Shown: positions 8,275-19,100, numbered from the stretch's first letter. The stretch: 62,345 nt of DNA from JACRLW01 sp050181465 (GCA_050181465.1 JBFXDD010000029.1:1-62345), one strand, 5' to 3'. Notes: generated from the letters alone by a model not told the origin. Made by a program: numbers and translations.

Positions 8275-9861
8275 ATGAGCATGCTCCGTGCCGCCGGCGG
8301 CATGTCGATCCTCACCCTCGCCTCGCGCATTCTCGGCTTCGTCCGCGACGTGGCGATGTACGGCGTGTTCGGCGCGAGTTGGGTCAGCGGCGCCTTCGTG
8401 CTGGCCTGGATGATCCCGAATCTCCTGCGCCGCCTCTTCGGCGAAGGCGCGCTCTCCGCCGCGTTCATCCCCGCATTCACGAGGAGTCTTCGTGAGAACG
8501 ACGCGACCGCTTCGCGCTCGCTGTTCGCGGGAGTCCTCGGCGGCATCACCGTCGCGCTGTTCGTCGCGAGCATCGTCGTGACCACGGCAGCACTCCTCGT
8601 CCCGTCGAGCTTCTGGTCGCTGGATCCCGGGAACGATCCAACGGGTCAGGCGACCTCCGAGACAGTCGGCGCACTGTTCGGCGAGTTGCTCGCGATTCTG
8701 TTCCCGTACGTGCTACCGGTCTGCCTGCTCGCGATCGGTGCGGGAGCACTCAATGCGTTCGGCCGATTCGCCGCCCCGACAGCGGCACCGGTGCTCCTCA
8801 ACTTGCTTTGGATCGCGACGCTGCTCGCGATCGGCGATCGCGATGCCGCACAACTTCCTGCCGCCATGCGCACCGTCGCATGGGCGCTCTTGATCGGCGG
8901 CTTCCTGCAACTGTCGCTCGTGGCGATTCCGCTTCGACGGCGCGGAATGCTGCCGATGCCGACCTGGCCCGCCGCCGGACACCCGGCGCGCGCGGTCTTC
9001 ATCGCGATGGTCCCGACAGCACTCGGCATGTCGGTGGTGCAACTGAACGTGCTCTTGGATCAAGCGATCGCGACCTGGCTGATCGGCACCGAGGCGACCA
9101 ATCACATCTACCTCGCGAATCGCCTGCTGCTGTTCCCGCACGCGTTGGTGGCGCTCCCTCTGGCGACGGCGGTGTTCCCGACTCTCGCGCGACATGCCGG
9201 CAACTCCGACCTCGGCGCGGTCGCCGAGCAACTGCGCCGCGCAATCCACTACACGATCGCGCTCGCGTTACCGGCTGCCGCCGGTCTCGCCGTCGTGGCC
9301 GACGAGCTGCTGGCGATCGGCTTCGTGCACGGTCGCTACACGGAAGCCGACGCCGCGGTCACCCGCTGGACCACAATCGCGCTCGTCGCCGGACTTCCTG
9401 CGATCGGCACCAGCCAGCTCCTTGCGCGGGGCTTCTATGCCATGGGCGACATGCGCACACCCGCCCGGATCGCCGCCTGGATGGTCCTGGTCAACGTCGC
9501 GATGAACCTCGTGTTGGTCGGAGGATTCGAGGCAGGCGTCGCCGGACTCACCGCTGCGACTTCGCTGTCGGCCTGGTGCAACAGCGTGTGTCTGCGATCG
9601 CGTCTGCGTCATCACGGGGTCCGCATCGCGGTCGGCTTCCCGGCGATCTCGCGTTCGGTCGTCGCGACGATCGCCATGGTGGCCGCCATTCTCGCGATCG
9701 AGCGCGTGGTGCCCGCCGGGGACTCACGGCTTGCGCGCGCACTCTGGCAGCTCGTGCTGCCGATCATCGTCGGCATCGGAGTCTGGCTGCTCGTGCAGCT
9801 CTGGCTGGGGCGCGAACTACTGAGCGTCATTCGAACACGACTACAGCGCAGACGCGGCTGA
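8275..9861 (+). CDS. murJ: Lipid II flippase MurJ (MviN)
   Basis: This is a polytopic inner-membrane protein of the MOP superfamily that flips lipid II for peptidoglycan synthesis. The N-terminus has the family hallmark: LTLASRILGFVRDVAMYGVFG (about residues 12-32), then AWMIPNLLRRLFGEGALSAAFIP. Many hydrophobic helices follow, consistent with 14 membrane spans, and LLLFPHALVALPLATAVFPTLAR (about 285-307) is another family segment. At 528 residues it is normal. Its presence argues that the organism makes lipid-linked peptidoglycan precursors. It ends 36 bp from a convergent gene; there is no operon partner. Confidence 0.95.
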   Translation: MSMLRAAGGMSILTLASRILGFVRDVAMYGVFGASWVSGAFVLAWMIPNLLRRLFGEGALSAAFIPAFTRSLRENDATASRSLFAGVLGGITVALFVASIVVTTAALLVPSSFWSLDPGNDPTGQATSETVGALFGELLAILFPYVLPVCLLAIGAGALNAFGRFAAPTAAPVLLNLLWIATLLAIGDRDAAQLPAAMRTVAWALLIGGFLQLSLVAIPLRRRGMLPMPTWPAAGHPARAVFIAMVPTALGMSVVQLNVLLDQAIATWLIGTEATNHIYLANRLLLFPHALVALPLATAVFPTLARHAGNSDLGAVAEQLRRAIHYTIALALPAAAGLAVVADELLAIGFVHGRYTEADAAVTRWTTIALVAGLPAIGTSQLLARGFYAMGDMRTPARIAAWMVLVNVAMNLVLVGGFEAGVAGLTAATSLSAWCNSVCLRSRLRHHGVRIAVGFPAISRSVVATIAMVAAILAIERVVPAGDSRLARALWQLVLPIIVGIGVWLLVQLWLGRELLSVIRTRLQRRRG

Positions 9862-9897
9862 GTGGATGCGGCGCTCCGCGAGCGAGACCGGCGCTTC

Positions 9898-10470
9898 TCA
9901 CTCGATGCGCGTGAATTCGATCCAGTTGCCCGGCGCCTTGACGATGCGGAGCTTGCCGCCCACGAACTGCACGGTGCGGCGTTCGATGAGCCCGATCGCC
10001 TCCAGGTGCAGCTTGCGATCCCCGTAGTTGTCGTAGCCCAGTAAGGATGACGTGGTCAGCACCTCGTTCTCGAGCCGATAGGTGCGCGCGCCGCCCTGAA
10101 TCGAGATCGGCGCTCCGGGACCGGGCAGCTCGAGGATCTGGATGGAGAGATGACTCCGTCCGGCGATTAGAAAGGCGCGCAAGCCCTCCTGGAGTTCACG
10201 GCCGTTGACGGCGAACGACGACGATTGCCACACGCCCTCGAGCGGACTCGGCGGCAGCCATGCGCGTCCGAGATCGCGGCGATCGACCTCGATCGGTTCG
10301 TGTACCGGCGGGAGCTTGGGTGCGTCTTTCGGCGGCTGCACCACCGTCGGCTTCGCAGCGCTCTCCGATTTCGGCTTGTCCTGCGGCGCCGCGCCGCCGA
10401 CGGCGGCTACGTTCGTCAACCACGGACTGCCGAGCAAGAGGGCCGCGACGGCGATCGGGAACACACGCAT
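9898..10470 (-). CDS. Secreted protein of unknown function
   Basis: The family is not recognised. The protein starts with a signal peptide (MRVFPIAVAALLLGSPWLTNVAA). A low-complexity Pro/Lys/Ala linker follows (PQDKPKSESAAKPTVVQPPK), then a compact domain of about 120 residues containing LEGVWQSSSFAVNGRELQEG, TYRLENEVLTTSS and FVGGKLRIVKAPGNWIEF. The pattern suggests a small beta-barrel or lipocalin-like fold ('G-x-W' near the start, alternating strands), but that is only an impression. It lies downstream of the large esterase gene on the same strand with an 80-bp gap and may be cotranscribed. Confidence 0.7.
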   Translation of the reverse strand: MRVFPIAVAALLLGSPWLTNVAAVGGAAPQDKPKSESAAKPTVVQPPKDAPKLPPVHEPIEVDRRDLGRAWLPPSPLEGVWQSSSFAVNGRELQEGLRAFLIAGRSHLSIQILELPGPGAPISIQGGARTYRLENEVLTTSSLLGYDNYGDRKLHLEAIGLIERRTVQFVGGKLRIVKAPGNWIEFTRIE

Positions 10471-10549
10471 GGTGTCATGCTCGGCGCGCGCTCGACGGAG
10501 TCAATCGGAGATCCTCCGCGACGCGACGAACGAGCGGTTTCGGATCAAT

Positions 10550-12991
10550 TCAACGCCAGACGTGATCGCCGCCGTCCGGACATGTCCAGTCGTTCGCGAA
10601 CCAGCCGGCGCCGAGAATGGCTGTGAGGCCATCGCGCGCGAACGTTGCGCGGAACACCGTCCAGTCCGGATAGGCGACACCGGACACGAAGTACGGCATG
10701 TCGGTGGTCGCGCGCATTCCGATCAGACCGGTGCCGCCCACGATCGCCACGCTCGCCATCGCGCTGTCGCGGCGCGGTCGCACGGCGAGCAATGCGAGGT
10801 CCTCGCCGAGGAACTCGCGAGTCCCGACGCGCAATCGGCCCTGATCCAAGTCGATCTCCGTGCCCTGCAGCACACGATCCCAGGCGGAGTTCGTACGTCG
10901 GTTGCCGAACAGGACGACGTTGCGGTCGCGATCCTCTTCGGCGTCGAAGTCATCGTCGCGAACCACATCGACTGCACCGTTGCCGCGATAGCGCCACGTC
11001 TCGTGGTCGTAGCGAGCCTTGTCCAACGCCCACGCGTTCTCCGCAGCCGAGCCATGAGTACCGACGACGAAGAGCATCCGATTGCGGAATGCTTCCTTGA
11101 ACGGTCCGGCGCGTCTTGGGTTCTTCGCCGCGGGGTTGGGCGCAGTCGCAATTCGCCAAGTTCCGTCGTCGCTCCTGGCGAAGGAAGTCCTGGGCTTCGC
11201 AGCGGTGAGTTCCAGCGACAGTTCCACTCCGTCCAAACGGATCGACCACGTCGCCGGCTCGATGGTGCCGAGCGCGGAGGACCAGTCCACGGCGAGTCCC
11301 GTCACGTTCTCGGACGTCATCTCCAACTTGTGCGCATCCGGGTCGAGCTTGGCGGTCGATCGCGAAGGCTTCATCGCGCGATGCTGTTGGAGGATCTCGA
11401 TCCAGCCGCACTCACTGCTGATCGCGGGATTCACGGTGACGAACTCGAGCTCGCGTCGCGAGCTCGGCGCAGGGCGCTGATTGCGCCGAAGAAAATCGAT
11501 CAAAGGCGGCCAATCCACGCAGGCATTGCCCCACCAGTGCCCGGCACCCTTCTGCTCGTAGTAGGCGAAGTTCGGATGAAACCCAGCGAGCCTGGTCCGC
11601 ATCGCCCGCGCTTCGCGCACCGGCACGTTGTCGTCGGCATCGCCGTGAAGGACGTAGACGCCCAACCCCGCATAGTTGCGATCGAGAAGCGCCGTTCGGC
11701 TCGCGTTGTGCGCTCGCTCGAAGAGCTTGCCGATCGGATCATCGGCGGGGAACGTCGCGCCGCCCGCATACGACCAGAAGTCGCTCCACCCGGCACTCGG
11801 TGCGATCGCTGCAAAGCGATCCGCGAAGTGCGCGCCCACCTGCCAGGTGCCGTGCCCGCCCATCGAGTGACCGGTCAGGTACGTGCGCAGCGGATCGGTC
11901 CGATAGCGTTCCATCGCAAGGTTCAGGACCTCGATCGCATCCATTCGCCCCCAATCTTCCCAGTCGAACCCGAAGGGTCGGCGATTGGTCGGCGCGACCA
12001 CGATCATGTCGGGCTTATTGGTGTACGCCGCAGCCTGGCCGATCGCCTCCACGCTCGCGCCGTGCAAGCTCAGCAGGAGTGCGGCCGACTTCCCCGTCGC
12101 GGGAGCTTCATCCTGGTTCGGCGGCGTGACCGCGAAGTACTGAACACTGCCGTCGATCGCACTGACGAAGGTCCGCCGATGCACCGCACTCGGCGCTCGC
12201 ACTTCGATTGACAACCGATCTCGATGCATGACGGCGCCTTTGGAGTCGAGCAACTCGAGTTCGATTTCGACGCTGCCCGGCGTCGTTGCAGCGCTTGGTG
12301 GCACGCGCACGCCGCACTTGCGAAACGCTCCGGCGAAGATCGTCGGCAACTCCGTTTCCAACGCTCGATCGCCGATCCGTGCGCGCATCACCAACCCGTG
12401 TGCATCCTCGATCGTCGCATTCGAGACAATCTGTCCGATCCAGACTGCATCGCCGTCGCCGACCAACAGATCCGGCATCGTTCGATCGCGCGCCTCCAGA
12501 TAGACCCCGGCCGGGGCCGGCTCGAGCGCGATACGCATTCGGCCCCGCCCGGATCGCAGCAGCAGTTCGACGCGACCGCCGGACGACGCGAGCGGGACGG
12601 CAGTCGTTCCGAGCTGATACACGTCGCCGGCGTGCGGCGCGCCGTTCACGTAGAGCATGGACGCACCGTTCACGTCGAGTCGCCACGCACCTGTTGTCGG
12701 CACTTCGAGCACTCCATACGCCCAGCCGCCGCGGAGTTCTCGTCCGCTGAGCCAGCCGGCGTCGTCGGAACGCAAGCTTCGCCATCGCCGCTCTCGACCA
12801 TCGCCGCCCACGACCGCGGCGCCCTCGACGGGCGCAGCGAACGCGCCGGCCACGATGTCGGCCTCGATCGAGTCCTGGTAGATCGGGGATCGCGAACGAA
12901 CTCCGGTCGCCGGCACTGCGAGGACTTCTCTGAGCACGACGGGATCTTGAATCGCGCAAAGCAGGAACAGGCTCAGCATCGCCGGGAGCAT
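10550..12991 (-). CDS. Secreted alpha/beta-hydrolase (prolyl-oligopeptidase/esterase-like), multidomain
   Basis: This is a large exported serine hydrolase. A short signal peptide (MLPAMLSLFLLCAIQ) precedes about 280 residues of beta-rich region. The hydrolase domain has the nucleophile elbow TGHSMGGHG (Ser376), an acidic residue in LHGDADDNVP and a histidine in KGAGHWWG. These are in the order expected for a Ser-Asp-His triad of the S9/feruloyl-esterase group. Around 300 further residues follow, including FVVGTHGSAAENAWALDKARY. Architectures like this are known as secreted 'prolyl oligopeptidase family' proteins in planctomycetes. The substrate (ester or peptide) cannot be settled from the sequence. 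Confidence 0.82.
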   Translation of the reverse strand: MLPAMLSLFLLCAIQDPVVLREVLAVPATGVRSRSPIYQDSIEADIVAGAFAAPVEGAAVVGGDGRERRWRSLRSDDAGWLSGRELRGGWAYGVLEVPTTGAWRLDVNGASMLYVNGAPHAGDVYQLGTTAVPLASSGGRVELLLRSGRGRMRIALEPAPAGVYLEARDRTMPDLLVGDGDAVWIGQIVSNATIEDAHGLVMRARIGDRALETELPTIFAGAFRKCGVRVPPSAATTPGSVEIELELLDSKGAVMHRDRLSIEVRAPSAVHRRTFVSAIDGSVQYFAVTPPNQDEAPATGKSAALLLSLHGASVEAIGQAAAYTNKPDMIVVAPTNRRPFGFDWEDWGRMDAIEVLNLAMERYRTDPLRTYLTGHSMGGHGTWQVGAHFADRFAAIAPSAGWSDFWSYAGGATFPADDPIGKLFERAHNASRTALLDRNYAGLGVYVLHGDADDNVPVREARAMRTRLAGFHPNFAYYEQKGAGHWWGNACVDWPPLIDFLRRNQRPAPSSRRELEFVTVNPAISSECGWIEILQQHRAMKPSRSTAKLDPDAHKLEMTSENVTGLAVDWSSALGTIEPATWSIRLDGVELSLELTAAKPRTSFARSDDGTWRIATAPNPAAKNPRRAGPFKEAFRNRMLFVVGTHGSAAENAWALDKARYDHETWRYRGNGAVDVVRDDDFDAEEDRDRNVVLFGNRRTNSAWDRVLQGTEIDLDQGRLRVGTREFLGEDLALLAVRPRRDSAMASVAIVGGTGLIGMRATTDMPYFVSGVAYPDWTVFRATFARDGLTAILGAGWFANDWTCPDGGDHVWR

Positions 12992-13017
12992 GCTGGAGTC
13001 GTCGACTGAGATCTACA

Positions 13018-15276
13018 TCACAACCCCGGGACCGCAGTCGGATCCGCGCTCTTCGCGCAACGGAAGCCCGCGGACGGAGTCGGTGAGCCGAGGAAGCGCG
13101 GCATCAGGCGTCCCTCCTGCACCACCTCATCGAGGGAATCGAGCCAACACCCGCCGTGAGAACGGCGCATGACTGCGGTACCGGGATGGATGGGGAGCAG
13201 CGGGTCGTCCAACCACTGTCGAACGTTGCCGAAGGAATCGATGAGACCGTGAAGAGAGCGCGGGCGAGCGGAAGACACCGGCAGCGTCATGGTCAGAAAG
13301 CTCGCGAGGCTCTCGTCGATCACTCGCGAGTCCATCGAGCGCAGTCCGTAGCTCGTCGGATCCGAACGCATGGCATCCAGCTCCACAGCCGGCGTGCGTT
13401 GCGTGATGATCTGCCACTCCGCTGCCGTCGGCAGTCGCTTGCCCAACCAACTCGCATACTCGACGACCTCGCTCCAGCTCAACCCAACCATCGGCAGCGC
13501 GTCGAAGTCCTGCCGCGGCGATGCGCGCCAGGCATCGAGCCAACCGCGGTGGTTCGACCACGATGTCGGAGCCTCTCGCCCGTGCTCGGCGAGGAAGCGG
13601 CGGTAGTCGCCGATGGTCACCGGTGCGACGTCGATCCAGAAGGGAGCGACGTAGGTCGAGGTGGTGGAGAAGTCGCGCCGAGTTCGCCGCTTCGACGGCA
13701 CGAGCGCTGCAGCCAACTCGGCGACTACGGACGTGTGGCCGCCGTCGATTCGCACCATGTCCCGGTGAACGATCTCGTTCGGCAAGAGGCGAGGTCGCAA
13801 CTCGGCTTCGGACTCGCCCTCCGCCACCAGCACCCGATCCTCCGCGAAACGGCCGTTGGCGTCGACGACGGTGATCGCATACTCCCCGGCCTCGAGGAGC
13901 ACGGTGACCACTCGCTCAGTCGTGCTCACGAAGTCCTGCACGCCGATCCAACCCGGGACATCGATCCGTCGCCTCGCCCAGGCGACACGATGCGCGTGGT
14001 CGCTTTCCGGCAAGTGGATGCGAAGCCAAGCCGGCACCGGTCGGTCAGATTGGGCGAGCGCAGGACGAGGAGTGAGCGCCGTTCCGCGCGACAGACTCGC
14101 GCCGACCCACACCGCCGCAAGGGTCGCCAGGACCGTCAGGACGATACTGCCGACCAGGGAATGCCGCTCGAGCCAAGCTTCGCAGCGACGGAGCAGACCC
14201 GGCGGACGCGCGTCGATCGACTTGCCCGCCAGATATCGGCCGAGGTCATCGCGAAGTTCTGCGGCGCCCGCGTAACGATGTTCGGGAAGCGGCTCCAGCG
14301 CCTTCTCCACCAACGTGGCAAGAGCCGGAGCGACGCTGGGCACCACGCTGCGCAACTTGGTGAGACGGCGCGAATCGATGGCCGTCAGCATCTCGGCGGG
14401 CATGCGACCCTCGATCGGCTTGCGACCGGCGATGATTTCGAAGAGGACGACGCCGAGGGAATAGACGTCGCTGCGACCATCGAGCCCGATCAGCCCGAGT
14501 CGCAGTTGCTCGCGACTCATGTACGAGAGCGTTCCGCCGAAGTCGCCGTCTCGGCTGAGCGGATCGAGACCGTCGACCTTGGCGAGCCCGAAGTCCGCCA
14601 ATCGCGCGGTCAAGTCGTCGCGAGCGATCAGGATGTTCTCCGGCTTGACGTCGCGATGGAGGACGCCGCGGTCATGGCAGAAGGCCAACGCATCGGCGAT
14701 CTGGAGAGCCCAAGTGAGCCGGGCTTCCAGGTTGTCGAAGCGAGCCTGAATCAGCGGATCACCGCGCTGGTCGAGCAACTGACGGAGGCTGCAGCCGTGC
14801 ACGAACTGCATCGCGTACCACAGCACGCCGTCGGTCTCGCCCGACGCGAACACCGGAACGATCGACTCGTGAACCAGACGAGCAGCGATGATGCTCTCGC
14901 GACGGAACCGCTCCCGCGTGTCTCCGCTCACGATGCTCCGTGAGTCCAACACCTTGAGCGCGACGATCCGCGACAATCCTTCCTGCGTCGCCCGGTAGAC
15001 GACACCCATACCGCCGCGACCGATCTCCGATTGAATCACGAAGTCGCCAAGGCGACAGCCGATGAGGCTTCCGAGCGGCGGCTCGGCGGTGGTGTTCGAC
15101 GGAGCGTCGAAGTACGCGCTGCCGGCGGTGGGCAGATGCTCCAGGATCACCATGGCCTCGCGACGGACCTCGTCACTCACGTCCGCGCGCCGGACGAACT
15201 CGATGCGCTCGGTCGGCGGCAGGTGCTCCACCGAGTCGAGCAGCTCGTTGACCTTCTCGAACAGCTCCGGGCTCAT
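13018..15276 (-). CDS. Transmembrane Ser/Thr protein kinase with extracytoplasmic FGE (SUMF1-like) domain
   Basis: This is a Hanks-type kinase: GRGGMG (86-91), catalytic Lys in VALKVL (K108), HRDVKPEN (207-214) and DFGLAK (228-233). The activation segment reads GTLSYMSREQ, with Arg in place of the usual Pro of the APE-type motif. A single membrane span lies at about 373-394. The outer part ends in a formylglycine-generating-enzyme/sulfatase-modifying-factor fold (FWIDVAPVTIGDYRRFL, LPMVGLSWSEVVEYASWLGKRLPTAAEW, SFGNVRQW, GFRCAKS). The start at 15276 overlaps the sigma factor stop (ATGA), so the two are translationally coupled. An upstream in-frame ATG at 15483 would lie inside the sigma gene and is rejected. 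The kinase probably controls its partner sigma factor (inference). Confidence 0.92.
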   Translation of the reverse strand: MSPELFEKVNELLDSVEHLPPTERIEFVRRADVSDEVRREAMVILEHLPTAGSAYFDAPSNTTAEPPLGSLIGCRLGDFVIQSEIGRGGMGVVYRATQEGLSRIVALKVLDSRSIVSGDTRERFRRESIIAARLVHESIVPVFASGETDGVLWYAMQFVHGCSLRQLLDQRGDPLIQARFDNLEARLTWALQIADALAFCHDRGVLHRDVKPENILIARDDLTARLADFGLAKVDGLDPLSRDGDFGGTLSYMSREQLRLGLIGLDGRSDVYSLGVVLFEIIAGRKPIEGRMPAEMLTAIDSRRLTKLRSVVPSVAPALATLVEKALEPLPEHRYAGAAELRDDLGRYLAGKSIDARPPGLLRRCEAWLERHSLVGSIVLTVLATLAAVWVGASLSRGTALTPRPALAQSDRPVPAWLRIHLPESDHAHRVAWARRRIDVPGWIGVQDFVSTTERVVTVLLEAGEYAITVVDANGRFAEDRVLVAEGESEAELRPRLLPNEIVHRDMVRIDGGHTSVVAELAAALVPSKRRTRRDFSTTSTYVAPFWIDVAPVTIGDYRRFLAEHGREAPTSWSNHRGWLDAWRASPRQDFDALPMVGLSWSEVVEYASWLGKRLPTAAEWQIITQRTPAVELDAMRSDPTSYGLRSMDSRVIDESLASFLTMTLPVSSARPRSLHGLIDSFGNVRQWLDDPLLPIHPGTAVMRRSHGGCWLDSLDEVVQEGRLMPRFLGSPTPSAGFRCAKSADPTAVPGL

Positions 15277-15833
15277 TCCCCACCGAACTTGCCGCGCAAC
15301 CATGCACGGGATCGTTCCCAGTGCCGTTCGAGGGTACGACGACTCACGCCGATCTGCTTCGCGCACTCTTCCATGTCGAGGCCGCCGAAGAAGTGCAGGT
15401 CGACGAAGGTCAGGACATGCGGCGCGAAATCGGCGAGAGTCACGAGGATCGTCTGCAGATCGACCGTGGTCCCGATATCGCACTCGATGCGGCTGACGAT
15501 CTGATCGAGCTCGATCTCCGCTCGAGACAGGTCACCGCCGCGACGCAGTCGGCGCTTGCGACGCACGTAATCGATGATCATCCGCCGCAGCGTGAGACTG
15601 GCGAGCCGATGATCGGTCTGCCAGTCCGGCTGCGTGCGATCGAGGAAGGACTGCAGTCTCAGCCAGGCTTCGTTGGCGAAGTCGGTGGGCCCGACGCTCC
15701 ACTCCTGCTTCTCACGCCGCAACAGTTGTCGCGCGCGTTCGCGCAAGCGCAGGTAGAAATCGAGGATCGCCGTGTCCTCTGCGTCAGGTTCGCCGTCCGA
15801 TCCAGCCGCCGCCTGCAACTCGAAGTCGACCAT
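15273..15833 (-). CDS. ECF-type RNA polymerase sigma factor
   Basis: This is a small sigma-70 family factor. Region 2 is seen in LRERARQLLRREKQEWSVGPTDFANEAWLRL and DHRLASLTLRRMIIDYVRRKRR. Region 4 is FVDLHFFGGLDMEECAKQIGVSRRTLERHWERSRAWLRGKF, a clear helix-turn-helix. The layout matches the planctomycete-type ECF factors commonly found beside Ser/Thr kinases (TIGR02999-like). The start at 15833 is chosen because the upstream in-frame ATG lies within the 180-bp repeat, which ends 22 bp before this start. Its stop overlaps the kinase start, pointing to a regulatory pair. Confidence 0.92.
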   Translation of the reverse strand: MVDFELQAAAGSDGEPDAEDTAILDFYLRLRERARQLLRREKQEWSVGPTDFANEAWLRLQSFLDRTQPDWQTDHRLASLTLRRMIIDYVRRKRRLRRGGDLSRAEIELDQIVSRIECDIGTTVDLQTILVTLADFAPHVLTFVDLHFFGGLDMEECAKQIGVSRRTLERHWERSRAWLRGKFGGE

Positions 15834-15855
15834 GGTTCGCCGTGCCCGCGATCCT

Positions 15856-16035
15856 AGCCCGGACGACTCGTGAACGTCGGCTGCGATCGCCACAAGTCGC
15901 GCCCGGCGGCGTCGCTACGTCGGCTCCTTCCTGGCAGCGTAGCCACGGCTCGGCTTCGGTCGTCGACCGACGCAGCTCCTTGCCGGCCATCGATTCGCGT
16001 CGATCTTGCGGCGACGTTCACGAGTCGTCCGGGCT
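15856..16035. repeat. 180-bp palindromic repeat, copy A
   Basis: This is a full-length member of the family of 180-bp intergenic elements. The ends are inverted repeats of 24 bp, beginning AGCCCGGACGACTCG and ending in its exact complement. The interior has further palindromes (TCGGTCG-T-CGACCGA). It is flanked by T before and G after. Its left end is 22 bp upstream of the sigma factor start codon and its right end is 80 bp from the stop of the next gene. Confidence 0.93.
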
Positions 16036-16115
16036 GGGCGGGCACCCGTCGACTGAGGAGCGCCGGTGCGGGAGCGCGAGCGGGCGCATCGCTGAACGGG
16101 TCGTTCGCCGCACTC

Positions 16116-19100
16116 TCAGCGGCGAACGGAGAGCTCGACGCGGCTGATCTCGCCGGTTCGGACGGTCACGACCTGCGGAGGACCGGCCGCGTTCTCGCCC
16201 TCGGCTCCGATCGGAGTCGCCCGCAGTTCGTAGTCGCCAGCGGCGAGCCGATCGACGCGGAATGCGCCGTTCATCGCGGTCTCGCGACGTTCGTCGGATT
16301 CGCTGCCCCCGACCTTGCGAATGGTCACCGTGGCAATCTCGGTGTCAGCTCCTTCGGCGGCCTTGATCTTGCCGCGAATCGACCCGGCGCCCGTGAGCGC
16401 CACCGTGCCCGCGTCGGAATCACCGGCTACGCTGATTCTTCCACTCCGTCCATCGACGTGCTTGTCGTGCTGCACTTCGGCGATGTAGTCACCGAACGGA
16501 ACCTCGGTGAAGACCACGACGCCGTCGTCATCGGTGCGCAGTGGCTCCACATCGCCGTCCAGCGTCATCTGCTGCGTGCTGTCGCTGTCGTCGTTCTCCT
16601 CTCGCGAGATCATGACCATGGCGAACCGCGCCCGGCGCGCCGGCCGCGGCGACTGCCCCTCGGCGTCCGCGGGCACCAGTCGCACGCGCGCTCGCGACAG
16701 CGGCAGTTGATCGGTCGCAGAGACGACGCGCACCCGCACATTGGCCCCGCTGATGGCCAGGTCCTGTCGCAACTCGGCGAGGTCGGGGGCGATGTCGATC
16801 GTGGTCCGTGCGAACACCGGCCGACTCTTGCGGCGCCACTGGAGTTCCCAGCGGCCGGCAGGGATGTCGACGAACTCGAACCGGCCCTCGACATCGCTGG
16901 TGGCGCTGCGACCGCCGATCATGGGTATCGCATCTTCCCCGTCATCGACCCGATTCAGACGAACCTCCACGCCGTTGACGACGCCGGAGGCGTCCGTGAC
17001 TACGCCATGCAATCGGGTGAGGATCGGTCGCTGCAGCCGGGTCTGTGTGGTTTCCCCGGCGCGGACTTCGATGGAGCAACGGGACGAATCGATCTCGCCG
17101 CCGTTGCGATCCATCACGATCTGCATGCCCCCCATCGTGGTCGGAACCGGCGGCAGTTCGAGCACGGCGTCGTAGCGCCCAGGCAGAAGCGGTCCCACCT
17201 TCGCCGTGCCCGCCGAGCCGGAACGAGCAGTGTGCTCCTCTGAGTCATCGCCGCTCGGGCCGCGCAGCAGGATGCTGATCCCCTCCACCGGCGCACCGGC
17301 GGTGTCGACAACTTCGATCGCGACGAAGCCGGCTTGCCGAAGCGTTGCGATCGCCTCGACTCGACCGCGCTGCGGAAGCACGGTCTCGATCGCTCGCGAC
17401 GCCGCGTGCTCCTCGTGGGTGGCACTGACAGCTACAGCGCCCGCAGGGAGGCCGGTCAGCACGACATGACCGTCGGCGCCCGTGCGACCGGTTCGCAAAG
17501 GCATCGCCATGCCTGCGATTCGCAGATCCGGAGCACCGCCCGATCGCGCGCGGATGGAACGCGCGATACGGCGAGCGCCGTGTGCCGGCCCGACGCTCTC
17601 GTGAGCGCTGGGCTGACTCACTTCAACTTCGGCATCGGCGACAGGGCGCCCCGCAGCATCGACGACCTGGACGTCGATGGAGGCACCCGTCTCCGCGACC
17701 AGCTTCACGTGTTCGATCGCCGTCCCCGGCAGAGCCTGCATCGGCGCGCTCACCGTCGACAAGTGCGAATCGCCGGTCGCAACGAGCGTGACGGGGCCCG
17801 GCCGCACGCCTTCGATCAGAAACTTGCCGTCGACGTCAGTCGTGGCAGTCCTGTTGCGGCCGGTGTCGTGGATTCCATCGAGTTCGAAGCGCGGACCGGA
17901 ATCGGCGACGTCGGCACTCGCGCTCGCCCGCACCTCGCTGCCTTCGAGCGGCTTGCCCGCAAAGTCCGTGAGCACTCCGGCGATCGACGCCAGACGCGGC
18001 AGACGGATGAGCAGATCGTTGCGCCCGATCGGCACGCTCGTCATCGACTCGGCCGCGTAACCTGGCTTCGAAATGCGGATCGACGCCGTCTGGCCATCGA
18101 TGCCGCTGACCACGAATGCGCCTCGCTCATCGGTGAGAACCGACTCGAGTCCGTGAATCTGCTGAACCTCGATGCCGCCCTCGATGCGCTCGTGACGCAG
18201 GAGACCGATCCGGGCACCCTCCAGGGGAAGTCCCAGATCATCGGTGACCATGCCGGCGATCGCCGCACCACGGTTCAGCTTGATCTCGACCTGCGGAGCG
18301 GTGCCCCCAGCGATGAACTCGACTCGCCTTCGATGCGGAATGAAGCCGTTCGCATACGCGCTCACGAACACATCGCGGTGCTCGAGGCCCAGGACTTCGA
18401 AACGACCTTCGCCGTCCACGGCCAGATCGGTCGTCACGAGGCCGAAGACGTGACCGTCTTCCGAGACTCGCAACGTCGCGCTCGGGATGCCCAGACCCTG
18501 CTCGTCGACGACGCGCCCGCTGAGAGACCAGCCGCCGACAGTCTTCACGGTGCCCAGATCCGTGTCGCTCGCGGTTGGATCCACTCGCAAGGAACGTAGC
18601 CCGGTCGTCGCGAAGACGATTCCGGAGCGACGGTCGAGCGTGACGCCGCCACCGCCGGAGAGATCCGCGACGATCTCGAACCGGCCGTTCGCGTCGGTCG
18701 CCACTTCCACTTCACCACTCGCCCGGTCACCTCCGCGCGGCATGCGGATCAACACCCCGCGTTGACCCGGCTCCCAGCGGATCGGCACGCCCGAACGCGG
18801 CTGCTCGTTCTCGTCGACGATGCGCCCGGTCAATCTCTCTTGCGTCGCCGCGGGGTTGGGGTCCGCCGCCGGCACGGTCGAGCGCGAAGCCGGATTCGCG
18901 GCCGAGGCGTCGTCCTCGGCTGTGCGGCCGCGGCCGCCGTCCCCCGCCACGATCTCACCCGACGCAGCGCCGCCGGACGCGACGGTCGGCGACTTGGGAT
19001 CCAAGGTCGGCTGCTCCGGATCGCCGCTCCCATTCCAGAGGAGGATGGCACCGATGAGAACGGCGACCATCACGAGGAGAGTGACGACGAGGAAGTTGTT

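Noticed and set aside
15277..15483. Upstream start (15483) for the Ser/Thr kinase
   Set aside because: It would lie well inside the sigma factor gene and adds Arg-rich sequence without family similarity; the ATG at 15276 overlaps the sigma stop in the usual coupled way.
15834..15893. Upstream start (15893) for the ECF sigma factor
   Set aside because: The extra residues would be encoded by the 180-bp repeat; the family similarity begins after the ATG at 15833.
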